The position numbers and the translations under genes are program-made. Below, one piece after another: positions 20,228-28,723 of a stretch of 64,000 bases of DNA (position 1 is the stretch's first letter; the number at the start of each line of letters is the position of its first letter). The DNA lies in assembly GCA_903849645.1 (NCBI GenBank), contig CAINJJ010000001.1, positions 124,001-188,000 on the forward strand. Reading direction: 5' to 3'. A model generated the notes under the pieces. That model saw only the letters and a program-made list of their open reading frames with translations, did no database searches and was not told where the DNA came from. The DNA is from an uncultured Acidobacteriaceae bacterium. GTDB lineage: Bacteria; Acidobacteriota; Terriglobia; Terriglobales; Acidobacteriaceae.

Positions 20228-20275
20228 GTATAAGGCAAAGTTATTCTTTTTGGGGTTGCGATTAGAATTGCTTAT
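20228..20275. promoter_or_regulatory. Candidate LysR-type operators and promoters between leuA and lysR
   Basis: ATAAGGCAAAGTTAT (20230-20244) fits the LysR T-N11-A rule as an inverted repeat ATAA-N7-TTAT. A second T-N11-A site, ATAAGCAATTCTAAT on the minus strand, lies at 20261-20275 and shares the ATAAG half. A leuA -10 candidate TTATAC (20228-20233, minus strand) overlaps the first box and lacks a good -35, as expected of an activator-dependent promoter; TAGAAT at 20263-20268 could be the lysR -10. Confidence 0.5.
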
Positions 20276-20280
20276 GGGGT

Positions 20281-20354
20281 AGTGAAGGAGTGAAGCAGTG
20301 AACCAGTGAACACTGACCACTGTCCAATGTTCACTGCCCACAGTCCACTGCCTT
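20281..20354. repeat. Composite octamer/heptamer array, leuA-lysR region
   Basis: Four octamers (agtgaagg, agtgaagc, agtgaacc, agtgaaca) followed without a break by six heptamers (ctgacca, ctgtcca, atgttca, ctgccca, cagtcca, ctgcctt). The heptamers are the same agtggac-type unit in reverse complement, so the array switches both period and orientation, and ends at the lysR ribosome site. Confidence 0.88.
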
Positions 20355-20366
20355 CCGGAGGAATGC

Positions 20367-21290
20367 ATGGAGCTGAACCAGCTTGAGACGTTTCTGGCGG
20401 TGGCCGAGGAGCGAAGCTTTTCGCGGGCGGCGGTGCGCCTGCACCGGACGCAGCCGGCGGTGAGTCAGGTAATCCGCAAACTGGAGGCGGCGGTGGGGGA
20501 GACGCTGTTTGACCGGGCGGCGCGGGACGGCTCGCTGACGGCGGCGGGGGTGCTGCTGCGGGACTATGCGCTGCGGCTGCTGGCGTTGCGGCGGGAGGCC
20601 TCCAGCGCGCTCGGCGAGCTGAAGAGCCTGGAGCGCGGGCGGCTGCAACTGGCGGCCAACGAGTACACCTGCATGTACCTGCTGCACGCCATTGACGCGT
20701 TCCGGGGGGAGTTTCCGCACATCAGCGTGGCGGTGCACCGCATGCTTGCCTCGCGGATTCCCGAGGAACTGAACCTGCGCACCTTTGAGCTGGGGGTGAT
20801 CTCGTTCCGGCCCGACCCGGCGCTTTTCCGGACCATTGCGGTCTACTCCGACAGCCTGGCGCTGATTGTGAGCCCGGGGCACGCGCTGGCGGCCAGGGAG
20901 CGGGTCTCCATCAGCGACCTGGGGCAGGAGCTGTTTGTGGCGCACAACGTGACCTCGCCCCTGCGGCGGAAGGTGATTGAGACCTTTCAGCGCTACCGGA
21001 CGCCCCTGAACATGGCCATCGAGCTGCCGACCATCGAGGCCATCAAGCGGTTTGTGGCCATGGGGAACGGGGTGGCGCTGGTGCCGCGGCTGACGGTGGC
21101 CAGGGAACTGGAGACCGGCGACCTGGTGCGGGTTCCGGTGGACGAACTGGAGGTCAAGCGGGTGCTGCGGCTGGTGCACCGGCGGCAGGCGACGCTATCT
21201 TACGCCGCGGAGGCGTTCCTGCGCACCGTGCGCGGGCTGGCGGTGGAGAAGGGCGCGCCGTTCCACTATCAGGTGGAGAGAGCCGGGTAG
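20367..21290 (+). CDS. LysR-family transcriptional regulator
   Basis: A 307-residue LysR-type regulator. The winged helix-turn-helix covers about residues 1-60 (MELNQLETFLAVAEERSFSR, then RTQPAVSQVIRKLE), followed by a linker helix and a two-lobe effector-binding domain (about 90-295). It is divergent from leuA with a 195-base shared region containing T-N11-A sites, so it is the likely regulator of the leu-ilv operon, sensing a pathway metabolite as LeuO, IlvY or similar proteins do. That role is inferred from position only. CGGAGG precedes its ATG. Confidence 0.9.
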   Translation: MELNQLETFLAVAEERSFSRAAVRLHRTQPAVSQVIRKLEAAVGETLFDRAARDGSLTAAGVLLRDYALRLLALRREASSALGELKSLERGRLQLAANEYTCMYLLHAIDAFRGEFPHISVAVHRMLASRIPEELNLRTFELGVISFRPDPALFRTIAVYSDSLALIVSPGHALAARERVSISDLGQELFVAHNVTSPLRRKVIETFQRYRTPLNMAIELPTIEAIKRFVAMGNGVALVPRLTVARELETGDLVRVPVDELEVKRVLRLVHRRQATLSYAAEAFLRTVRGLAVEKGAPFHYQVERAG

Positions 21291-21293
21291 GGC

Positions 21294-21321
21294 AGTGAAC
21301 AGTGGGCAGTGGACAGTGGAC
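21294..21321. repeat. Heptamer tandem array after lysR
   Basis: Four 7-base units, agtgaac, agtgggc, agtggac, agtggac, beginning five bases past the lysR stop codon. Confidence 0.88.
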
Positions 21322-21519
21322 GAGTCGTTTGGGAGGGGGCGGTGATGAATTCCAGGGGGGTGCGTCCAAAGGCTCAGGGAATCCGATGAGCAGGTGAGAG
21401 CCAAGACCCGCCCCGGCCAGTTACAATGGCGAGAGCGGGGCCCGGCACGAACCGGAGCGCCGGAATCGACAAGCTCGATGCCAGCCGGACGGTTGTGCAG
21501 TCGTGAGGTTCAGGACCGA

Positions 21520-22122
21520 ATGAAGAAGATCGCAATCATTGCATTTCTGCTGCTGGTATCTGTGGCAGCAGGCCGCGCTCAGGAAAGCCGCCAGGACATC
21601 AGCATCAGCGGCATGGGACTTGTTGAGCCTTTCATTGCCTCGTCCACGGACGTTCAGGTTCACTCGAATGCCGCCTACGGCGCCCTGGCCAGCTATCGAT
21701 TCATGCTGACGCCGTCGAGCGCCCTGGAGGCCAACTACGGCATCACCTACCAGAACAAGATTCACTACTACGTCAACCCCAACAACTACCAGATTCTGAC
21801 CCGCACGCAGGAAGTCTCCGCGGCGTATGTGCGGACCTTCAACTTCCACAAGTTCAATCCGTTTCTCGAAGCGGGTCCGGGAGCGTTCATCTTCCTGCCC
21901 ATTCGCAACTCGGGCACGCAGTCGCTGGACGTGAAGCAGCAGATCAACATTGGCGCCATCTACGGCGGCGGCATCGCCTATGAGATCAGCCCCAGCTTCG
22001 ACATCCGTGCGGAGTTCCGCGGCTGGGTGACGAAGGTGCCGACCTTTGCCTACACGGCGTTCACGACCAACAAGTACTACAACATCTACAACCCGGTGCT
22101 GGGCGTGGCGTACCACTTCTAG
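21520..22122 (+). CDS. Outer-membrane beta-barrel protein
   Basis: A 200-residue exported protein. MKKIAIIAFLLLVSVAAGRAQ is a clear Sec signal peptide, which also fixes the start at 21520. The mature part alternates polar and aromatic residues (SSALEANYGITYQNKIHYYV, FNPFLEAGPGAFIF, YEISPSFDIRAEFRGWVT) and ends VLGVAYHF, the terminal-Phe signature used by the outer-membrane assembly machinery. It probably forms an eight-stranded OmpW/OmpA-like barrel. Function unknown. A hairpin follows. Confidence 0.75.
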   Translation: MKKIAIIAFLLLVSVAAGRAQESRQDISISGMGLVEPFIASSTDVQVHSNAAYGALASYRFMLTPSSALEANYGITYQNKIHYYVNPNNYQILTRTQEVSAAYVRTFNFHKFNPFLEAGPGAFIFLPIRNSGTQSLDVKQQINIGAIYGGGIAYEISPSFDIRAEFRGWVTKVPTFAYTAFTTNKYYNIYNPVLGVAYHF

Positions 22123-22142
22123 ACGCGGGTCATGCGGGAACT

Positions 22143-22179
22143 GCAAAAGGGGATGGGCTCAGAGCCGATCCCCTTTTGC
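22143..22179. terminator. Bidirectional terminator hairpin
   Basis: GCAAAAGGGGAT..GGCTC / GAGCC..ATCCCCTTTTGC, a stem of about 17 pairs, between convergent genes. The A-run and T-run built into the stem suit termination in both directions. Confidence 0.75.
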
Positions 22180-22197
22180 TTTGGGTGAAAAGCCGGG

Positions 22198-23016
22198 TTA
22201 GCTGGCGGCGTCGCGGTAGCGGCCGAGTTCCTTGACCATGGCGCAGTGGGGGGCGAGGGCTGCCAGGGCGCGTGCGCCTTCCTCGGGGGACTGAATCTGG
22301 CAATCGACGTAGAAGATGTACTCCCAGGGCTTGCCGTGGACCGGCCGGGACTCGATCTTGGTCAGGTTGGTGCCGAGGGCGGAGAGTTCCTGTAGGGCGG
22401 CGACGAGGGAGCCGGGCCGATTTTCGAGAGAGAAGGCGATGCTGATCTTGTTGGACTCGGGGTCGGGCACGGCATCGGCCTTGCGGCGGACCAGGAAGAA
22501 GCGGGTGAAGTTTTCCGGGTTGTCTTCGATGCCGTGGTGCAGGATCTGCGCGCCGTAGTAGTGGGCGGCTGCCTCGCTGGCAATGGCGGCGGCGTGGCGG
22601 TCGCGGATTTCCACCAGTTGCTTGACGCTGCCGGCGGTGTCGTAGAAGGCGAAGGACTCCATGCGCGGGTGTTCTGCGAGGAAGCGGCGGCACTGCGCCA
22701 GGGCGACGGGATGGGAGAAGACGCGGTCGATTTCGCCGGTGGATGTGCCGGAGATGGCGATCAGGTTATGGCGGATGCGGAGCAGGGTTTCGCGGACCAC
22801 GGTGACGTTGTGGGCGAGCAGCAGGTCAAAGTGCTCGGAGACGGAGCCGGCGAGGCTGTTCTCGATAGGGATGGCCGCGGCCTCCACCTTTCCCTCGGAA
22901 AGGGCGGCAAAGACCTCGGCGGAGAGGGAATAGGGCACGATCACCGCGTCGGCGACGAGTTTCATCGCCGCTTCATGGCTAAATGAGCCGGGTTCTCCCT
23001 GGATCGCGATCTTCAT
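22198..23016 (-). CDS. pheA: Prephenate dehydratase
   Basis: Converts prephenate to phenylpyruvate in phenylalanine synthesis. The 272-residue monofunctional enzyme begins MKIAIQGEPGSFSHEAA, has the dehydratase motif IPIENSLAGSVSEHFDLL, and FYDTAGSVKQLVE, and then a C-terminal ACT domain (about 190-265; ENRPGSLVAALQELSALGTNL, followed by the ESRP phenylalanine-binding motif), so feedback inhibition by phenylalanine is expected. There is no chorismate mutase domain. I chose the ATG that begins the conserved N-terminus, although the frame is open to 23151. Confidence 0.95.
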   Translation of the reverse strand: MKIAIQGEPGSFSHEAAMKLVADAVIVPYSLSAEVFAALSEGKVEAAAIPIENSLAGSVSEHFDLLLAHNVTVVRETLLRIRHNLIAISGTSTGEIDRVFSHPVALAQCRRFLAEHPRMESFAFYDTAGSVKQLVEIRDRHAAAIASEAAAHYYGAQILHHGIEDNPENFTRFFLVRRKADAVPDPESNKISIAFSLENRPGSLVAALQELSALGTNLTKIESRPVHGKPWEYIFYVDCQIQSPEEGARALAALAPHCAMVKELGRYRDAAS

Positions 23017-23147
23017 GCCAGTGTCTTGCTCTCCTGTGGTATGAGTCCTGCCGGTGCCTGGTGCTGCGTTTTGAAAATGGGTCTTTCTCGCACCATACCA
23101 CAGATGGATTGGAGATTCTTCAGGGGGATTTTTGGAGGTCATGGGAA

Positions 23148-24026
23148 TCAACTCCGGAGCCAGAGATCGGCTGCGACAAAGGCAAGAAAGACCATGGCGA
23201 TGACGCCATTCATGGTGAAGAATGCGGCGTTGAGGCGGCGCAGGTCGCGGGGCGAGACGAGGGAGTGTTCCCAGGCGAGGAGCAGGGCGACGGCTGCGAT
23301 GCCGAGCCAGCCAGCGGCGTGAAACTCAAAGAGGATCCCAAACCACGCCAGCAGGCCAAGCATAGCCAGATGCATGACGCGGGCAATTCCGAACGCAACA
23401 GGAATGCCGACTGCCTGAGGCAGGCTGTGCAGTCCGGCGGCGCGGTCGTGCTCGAAGTCCTGACAGGCGTAGAGCACGTCAAATCCGCCCACCCAGAGGG
23501 TGACTGCGGCGGTGAGCACGAGGATGCGAGGGTCGAGCGAGCCGCGCACTGCCACCCAGGCCGCGGAGGGAGCAAGGCCGAGCGCGAGCCCGAGGACGAG
23601 ATGCGACCAGCGGGTGACGCGCTTCATGTAGCTGTAGCCGAGGAGCACGACCAGTACTACGGGGGAGAGATACAGCGTGAGGCGGTTGAGCTGGCTGGAG
23701 GCGAGGACAAAGACCGCAGCTGCCAGCAGGGTGAAGCCGAACACGAATCCGCGCGAAAGCTGGCCGGCGGGGATGGCGCGAGTGCGAGTGCGGGGATTGG
23801 CGGCGTCGAGGTCGGCGTCGGCCCAGCGATTGAAGGCCATGGCGGCGGAGCGGGCGGCGATCATGGCCACCAGAATCCAGGCGACGGTGCGGAGGGCGGG
23901 AAGGCCGCGCGCGGCAAGCAGGGTGGCGGTGAGGGCAAACGGCAGCGCGAAGATGGAGTGCTCCCACTTGATCATCTCGAGCGTGGTGCGCGTCTTGTCC
24001 CAGAGGTTTGGCATGGCCTGCTCCAT
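23148..24026 (-). CDS. UbiA-family aromatic prenyltransferase
   Basis: Attaches a polyprenyl chain to an aromatic acid during quinone synthesis; integral membrane. The 292-residue protein has about nine hydrophobic helices and both Asp-rich motifs: NRWADADLDAANPRTRTR near residue 65 and DVLYACQDFEHDRAAGLHSLP near 190, with GYSYMKRVTRWSHLVLG between. This resembles the 4-hydroxybenzoate-type group that includes MqnP of the futalosine menaquinone pathway; UbiA itself is the alternative, and no other quinone genes are here to decide. Confidence 0.85.
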   Translation of the reverse strand: MEQAMPNLWDKTRTTLEMIKWEHSIFALPFALTATLLAARGLPALRTVAWILVAMIAARSAAMAFNRWADADLDAANPRTRTRAIPAGQLSRGFVFGFTLLAAAVFVLASSQLNRLTLYLSPVVLVVLLGYSYMKRVTRWSHLVLGLALGLAPSAAWVAVRGSLDPRILVLTAAVTLWVGGFDVLYACQDFEHDRAAGLHSLPQAVGIPVAFGIARVMHLAMLGLLAWFGILFEFHAAGWLGIAAVALLLAWEHSLVSPRDLRRLNAAFFTMNGVIAMVFLAFVAADLWLRS

Positions 24027-24083
24027 GGACCAGTGTACTTGAGGGGCAATCGCCGTTCTCCGAGGCGCCGGTTCGGGTCGGGC

Positions 24084-25826
24084 TTACGGGGCAGGCGCGG
24101 GAACGGGGATTTCGAGAGAGCCGGATTTGGCGGCGGTGAGGTCGGAGACGCCGGTGGCAAGGGAGACGGCGGTGGGAGGCAGGTCCAGCAGCAGGTGGGC
24201 GGGAATGCCGGAGCGCTGCACCTGGGCGTACGAAGCCGCGGGCAGGTTCAGCCCCAGGGTGGAGCCGGTCCAATTGAGTGCCTTGCCGCCGCGGTCAAAG
24301 GCCACGACGGCCACCTGGATCTTGCCGACGCGCGAGCCGTCGGCGGCTGGGTCAAGCGTCACGCCCTCGGCGGGGATGGCGAAGTCCACTTTGTAGCGGG
24401 TCAATGGCGGCGCGAGCTTGCTGTTGCCCCCGGCGGCGGGCGCGCCGGGACCGGGTTGCGGGACCGCGGCGCCGATGCGCACCTGGTAGACAACCTGGGT
24501 GGAAGGCGGCAGCCCGCGGGCCAGCAGGGAGGCCAGTGACTCGGCGGCCGGTGCGGGTGTTGCTGCCTGCGAGCTGGAGTCGGCCGCATAGTAGCCGCGG
24601 CGAAAGGCGAGCTTGTAGTGGCCCGTGATGAGCTTGACTTCAATGCGGCGGAAGGCGCCGTCCATGCGGGTGTTGGCGGGCGCGTAGACCAGCGTGTAGT
24701 AATGGGCGCCGTTGTCCACGGCCTGGCGGACCTGCTGGCTCAGGTTGTTGGACGTATAGAAGGCACGGCCGCCCGTGTCTGCGGCGAGCTGCTCCATGGC
24801 GGCGGTGTTGGAGGCGCGCGCGGCGGCCTCGGCTGGCCCTGTCAGGGCGGGGTCAGAACCCTCGGATGCTGCGCTTTCGGCGTCCAGGCTGTGGTCCGCC
24901 TGGATGCCCTGGGCGGCGATGGGATAGACGGCGACCCTGGCCATCGTGAGCAGGCTGGAGGCTTCGCGTACCTGCTTCCAAAGTTGCCCGCCCGGCAGAA
25001 GGATCTGCTTGTCCTGTCCGGCCGGAGAGATGGCCACGGGGAAGGAGCTGGCAAACCACAACAGGTTTTTGCGGCCTGGAACGCCGGCCAGATAGCGGGA
25101 CAACTGCTTGAGGGCCTCAAGGGTGATCTTGGTGCGCTGGACGAGCTGGTAATTGGAGAACTCGTTCAGGCTGTGGGCGGCGATATTGGTGGTCAGCAGG
25201 CTTCCGCCGTCGGCGTCGGCCAGCATGGACGCAAAGTTGGCGATCTCTTCGCGGTCGCTCAGGTCGTCTTCGCTCGAGCGGGAAACGGAGGTGGTGCCGG
25301 GAACGGATGCCTGATTTTTGGCCGCGAGAACGGACTGGAGCAGCGAGGTGTCGGCCGTGAAGCCCTGCAGGAGCCGCAGCCGGGAGTTGAGAGCGAAGAC
25401 GGCCACGCGGACGCCGGGCTGCAGATGCTGGAGGAAGTCGAGCGTCTGCCTGCGCACCAGGGCCTGGTCGGGGCCGGGGGTGTTGAGGCTGTCGAGGAGC
25501 AGGACGTTCACGGCGGTGGCAACAGAAGCGGACGGGCGATTGGTGAAGACATGCGGAGGCAGTTGCGGCGCCAGGCCGGCGGGCGCGCTTGAGAGTGTGT
25601 GCTCCTCAAAGAAGTCGATTGCCTGCGGCTTGCCGTCTTCCAGGATCTGAAAGTCCTTTTGAGCGAGGGCCGGAATGGGCTCGCTCGCGCCATTGGTCAC
25701 CACAACATCGACGACAACCGCCTGGGCGCCGGTGTGAAAGACCGGTGTGGAGGCAGGGGCGTCCTGGGCGGCAAGCGGAAGAGAGCAAAGGGCGGCAAGG
25801 ACGGGGAGGAGAATACGAAGGCGCAA
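24084..25826 (-). CDS. Secreted VWFA-related acidobacterial-domain protein
   Basis: A 580-residue exported protein. LRLRILLPVLAALCSLPLAAQ is the signal peptide and sets the start at a TTG with a GAGG box upstream; a longer open frame would run into the divergent S4 gene. The mature region opens with VVVDVVVTNGASEPIPALAQKDFQILEDGKPQAI, the beta-sandwich that precedes the von Willebrand A-type fold in this family, then LLLDSLNTPGPDQAL and the VWA-like domain to about residue 390. The family is strongly expanded in Acidobacteriota; function unknown, probably protein-protein contact in the envelope. Confidence 0.8.
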   Translation of the reverse strand: MRLRILLPVLAALCSLPLAAQDAPASTPVFHTGAQAVVVDVVVTNGASEPIPALAQKDFQILEDGKPQAIDFFEEHTLSSAPAGLAPQLPPHVFTNRPSASVATAVNVLLLDSLNTPGPDQALVRRQTLDFLQHLQPGVRVAVFALNSRLRLLQGFTADTSLLQSVLAAKNQASVPGTTSVSRSSEDDLSDREEIANFASMLADADGGSLLTTNIAAHSLNEFSNYQLVQRTKITLEALKQLSRYLAGVPGRKNLLWFASSFPVAISPAGQDKQILLPGGQLWKQVREASSLLTMARVAVYPIAAQGIQADHSLDAESAASEGSDPALTGPAEAAARASNTAAMEQLAADTGGRAFYTSNNLSQQVRQAVDNGAHYYTLVYAPANTRMDGAFRRIEVKLITGHYKLAFRRGYYAADSSSQAATPAPAAESLASLLARGLPPSTQVVYQVRIGAAVPQPGPGAPAAGGNSKLAPPLTRYKVDFAIPAEGVTLDPAADGSRVGKIQVAVVAFDRGGKALNWTGSTLGLNLPAASYAQVQRSGIPAHLLLDLPPTAVSLATGVSDLTAAKSGSLEIPVPAPAP

Positions 25827-25848
25827 GGAACTACCTCGGGGATGCCTC

Positions 25849-25854
25849 AGTATA
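25849..25854 (-). promoter_or_regulatory. -10 element of the VWA gene
   Basis: TATACT on the minus strand, 23 bases before the TTG start; five of six match the sigma-70 consensus. No convincing -35 is seen. Confidence 0.4.
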
Positions 25855-25926
25855 GTCCCGTGCGTGTGCGCGGGCTGTGGGCGCGCGGTTCCAGGCCGGG
25901 GGCCGGATTGGGCGACAATAGGGGGC

Positions 25927-26307
25927 ATGGACGCTGTGCGGATGGACAAGTGGCTGTGGGCGGCGCGGTTTTTCAAGACGCGGGCGCTGGCTTCAAAGGC
26001 CTGCGAACTCGGACGCATTCACTCCAACGGGGTGGAGGCCAAGCCGGCGAGGATGGTGCGGGCCGGAGACCGTCTGCGGGTGAAGAACGAGGGCGGGGAA
26101 TTTGAGATCGAGGTCCTGGTTTTGAGCGAGGCGCGGGGACCGGCGGCAGTGGCGCAGGGGCTCTTCCGGGAGACCGAGGCGAGCCGGGAGGCGCGGATCA
26201 AGGCGGCGGCGGAGCGCAAGGCGATGCAGGAGTTTGCCCCCCTGCCGGAGCGGCGGCCCTCCAAGCGGGACCGGCGGCGGATCATTCAGTTCCGGGGCGG
26301 AAGCTGA
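25927..26307 (+). CDS. S4-domain RNA-binding protein, Hsp15 type
   Basis: A 126-residue protein whose N-terminus is a single S4 domain: VRMDKWLWAARFFKTRALASKACELGRIHSNG, then KPARMVRAGDRLRVKN. Hsp15 (HslR) members bind stalled 50S subunits carrying peptidyl-tRNA. The C-terminal tail is strongly basic (RRPSKRDRRRIIQF), consistent with rRNA binding. ATG 25927 is the only start close to the S4 fold, though ATG 25942 is possible. It is divergent from the VWA gene. Confidence 0.85.
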   Translation: MDAVRMDKWLWAARFFKTRALASKACELGRIHSNGVEAKPARMVRAGDRLRVKNEGGEFEIEVLVLSEARGPAAVAQGLFRETEASREARIKAAAERKAMQEFAPLPERRPSKRDRRRIIQFRGGS

Positions 26308-26405
26308 GAGGCGTGTCCTGCGGAAGCGGTTACGAGGAACGGCGCGCGGAGTGTATACGGGTAACCTGTGCCGCAAGAGCGGACTTTAGTAGACTCAGGG
26401 GCAGA

Positions 26406-28718
26406 ATGTATCTGCCGAGCCGCACAAATCGCCGCATTTTGAGAGTTTTGAGCCTCGTTTCCCTGGCTGCCCTGGCCGGAAGCCTGCCGGGCCGTGCGCA
26501 GGGGACCCACCTTTGGACCCAATCCCGCATTGAGGACTTTGAGAAGGGCACGCCCGTGGGGGTTGCCGTGTCGAGCGATGGCCGCCTGCGCGAAGGCCCG
26601 GCGCTGGCCGAGCGGCTGACGACGGCCTCGACCGCGGTCTGGTCGGTGGCGGTGAATGCGACGGGAACCGCCTGGCTGGGAACCAGTGGGCCGGCAACCG
26701 TGGTGCGCGTGGGCGCGGACGGCAAGTCGTTTGTGCTCTTCGAGAGCAAGGACCTGAGCGTGCAGGTGGTGCGGCTGGGGCCGGACGGCGCGCTGTATGC
26801 GGCAACGCTGCCGGGCGGGCGGGTCTACCGGATCAAGGCTGACGCCACGGAGAAGGTGGACGAGAGCAGCGCTGCGGTGGTGTTTGACGCGGCCAGAATG
26901 GACGAGGGCAAGGCGGCCGCCGAGCAAAAGAAGAGCGACGATGGAAAGGCCCCCACTGAGAAGCCGGAGGCGCGGTCGCACTATGTGTGGGACATGACCT
27001 TTGACGCGGCGGGGCGGCTCTATATCGCCACCGGCGGGCCGGGCGTTGTGTACCGAGTGGACGCGGGTAAGCCGGATGCGCGGCCGGAGGTGTTTTTCCG
27101 CAGCGACGAGCAGCATATTCGGGCGCTGGCCTGGGACGCGAAGGGCAACCTGATTGCTGGTTCGGATGGCTCGGGACTGGTGTACCGCATCAACCCGGCG
27201 GGCAAGGGGTATGTGCTGTTTGAGGCGCCCCGGCGGGAGATTACCTCCGTGGCGGTGGCGGCCAACGGCACGATTTATGCGGCCAGCGTGGGCGACAAGA
27301 GCCGCAATCCGCTGCCGCCGCTGCCAGTGCAGGGCGTGGGGTCGGTGAGCTTTACCGTGATGCAGCCGGGGTCCCTGCAGGCGGCCAATGCCAGCACCAC
27401 GGTGCCGGAGGGAACGGAGATCTGGGCGCTGAGCGAAGGACAAGCTCCACGCAAGCTCTGGGCGGGCAAGGACGAGATTGTGTACGCGCTGGCTGCGCGG
27501 CGCGACGGACTGCTGGCGCTGAGCGGCAACCGCGGGCGCATCCTGAAGATCGGCAACGATGGAAGCTGGGCGGATGTCGGACGTCTGGAGGCGCAACTCG
27601 GTCTATGCCTGGCCGAGCTGCCGGAGGCCGCCGGTGCGAATGCGTTGCTGGTGGGAACGGGCAATACCGGCAAGCTCTACCGGTTGGGCGGCGGTGGAGG
27701 CCGGCACGAGTTTGCCAGCGACGTGCTGGATGCCGGCGCTCTGGCGCGCTACGGGCGGGTCGAGGTGCAGCCTGGGTCGGCCAACTACGATCTCTGGACC
27801 CGGACGGGCAACGTGGAGCAGCCGGCCAGGGGACGCAACGACTGGGGCTGGTCGGAGTGGGAGCCGCTGAAGGACGGCGCGGTGGCTTCGCCGACAGGTC
27901 GGTTTCTGCAGTGGAAGGTGACCCTCCATCCGGGCGGAACCGTGGGCGGGGTGGCCGTGAATTACCTGCCGGTCAATGCCGCTCCGGTGGTCGATGACCT
28001 TGTGGTGGCAGTGGGAGCCAGGCTGAGCGCTCCCAGCCAGGCGGCGCAGCCGGCGACGGTCAATATTGTGTTTGCCGCGCCAGCCCAGAATCCCGGAGTG
28101 ACCTTTGACAACGGCTCGGCCCAGCCCTTGCAGGCGGTCAAGGACCGGACGGCGGTTACGGTGCGGTGGGGCGCGCACGACGACAACGGCGACGACCTGA
28201 CCTTTGCGCTCCACCTGCGCGGAGACGGGGAGAAGACGTGGCGGCTGCTCAAGGACGGACTCACCGAGAAGGCATACAGCTTTGACGCCACGCTGATTCC
28301 CGATGGCGGCTACCAAATCAGGGTGGTTGCCTCCGACGCGCCCTCGCACACGCCGGGCGACGCGCTGACGGGGAGCAAAGAGAGCGAGCGGTTCGAGGTG
28401 GATACTACGGCTCCGGTTGTGAGCGGGCTGACGGCGGAGTGCGCCGAGGTAGGCTGCGGCAAGGGGCTGCACGTCCGGTTCACGGCCGAGGATGCTTTTT
28501 CGCCCCTGGCGCGAGCGGAGTATTCGCTGAATGCTGGCCCGTGGCAGTTCATCGAGCCGGTGGGCGGGCTTTCGGATGCGCGGCGCGAGGAATATGACTT
28601 CAGGATTCCGGCGGCGGGCGAAGCCAAGAGCGGCGAGCAACTGGTCACGGTCCGGGTCTATGACCGCCACGACAACGTGGGCGTGGCCAAGACCGTGATT
28701 GCCGCCGAGGCGAAGTAA
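26406..28718 (+). CDS. Exported beta-propeller protein
   Basis: A 770-residue protein of unknown role. The signal peptide (about 1-31, RRILRVLSLVSLAALAGSLP) fixes the start. Residues about 60-480 hold repeated blades of the form AVNATGTAWLGTSG, LGPDGALYAATLPGGRVYRI, TFDAAGRLYIATGGPGVVYRV, WDAKGNLIAGSDGSGLVYRI, VAANGTIYAAS, which read as a six- or seven-bladed NHL/SMP-30-like propeller. The C-terminal 250 residues look like fibronectin-type beta-sandwiches. It ends five bases before the LolC/E permease gene, so the two are probably co-transcribed. Confidence 0.7.
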   Translation: MYLPSRTNRRILRVLSLVSLAALAGSLPGRAQGTHLWTQSRIEDFEKGTPVGVAVSSDGRLREGPALAERLTTASTAVWSVAVNATGTAWLGTSGPATVVRVGADGKSFVLFESKDLSVQVVRLGPDGALYAATLPGGRVYRIKADATEKVDESSAAVVFDAARMDEGKAAAEQKKSDDGKAPTEKPEARSHYVWDMTFDAAGRLYIATGGPGVVYRVDAGKPDARPEVFFRSDEQHIRALAWDAKGNLIAGSDGSGLVYRINPAGKGYVLFEAPRREITSVAVAANGTIYAASVGDKSRNPLPPLPVQGVGSVSFTVMQPGSLQAANASTTVPEGTEIWALSEGQAPRKLWAGKDEIVYALAARRDGLLALSGNRGRILKIGNDGSWADVGRLEAQLGLCLAELPEAAGANALLVGTGNTGKLYRLGGGGGRHEFASDVLDAGALARYGRVEVQPGSANYDLWTRTGNVEQPARGRNDWGWSEWEPLKDGAVASPTGRFLQWKVTLHPGGTVGGVAVNYLPVNAAPVVDDLVVAVGARLSAPSQAAQPATVNIVFAAPAQNPGVTFDNGSAQPLQAVKDRTAVTVRWGAHDDNGDDLTFALHLRGDGEKTWRLLKDGLTEKAYSFDATLIPDGGYQIRVVASDAPSHTPGDALTGSKESERFEVDTTAPVVSGLTAECAEVGCGKGLHVRFTAEDAFSPLARAEYSLNAGPWQFIEPVGGLSDARREEYDFRIPAAGEAKSGEQLVTVRVYDRHDNVGVAKTVIAAEAK

Positions 28719-28723
28719 GCGCC

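Noticed and set aside
20172..20366. Leader-peptide attenuator or T-box upstream of leuA
   Set aside because: No short reading frame with leucine or valine codons, no T-box sequence and no terminator/antiterminator pair could be seen.
13860..21321. CRISPR array or phage attachment repeats
   Set aside because: Units are 7-8 bases and directly adjacent, with no spacers, so they are short tandem repeats and not CRISPR.
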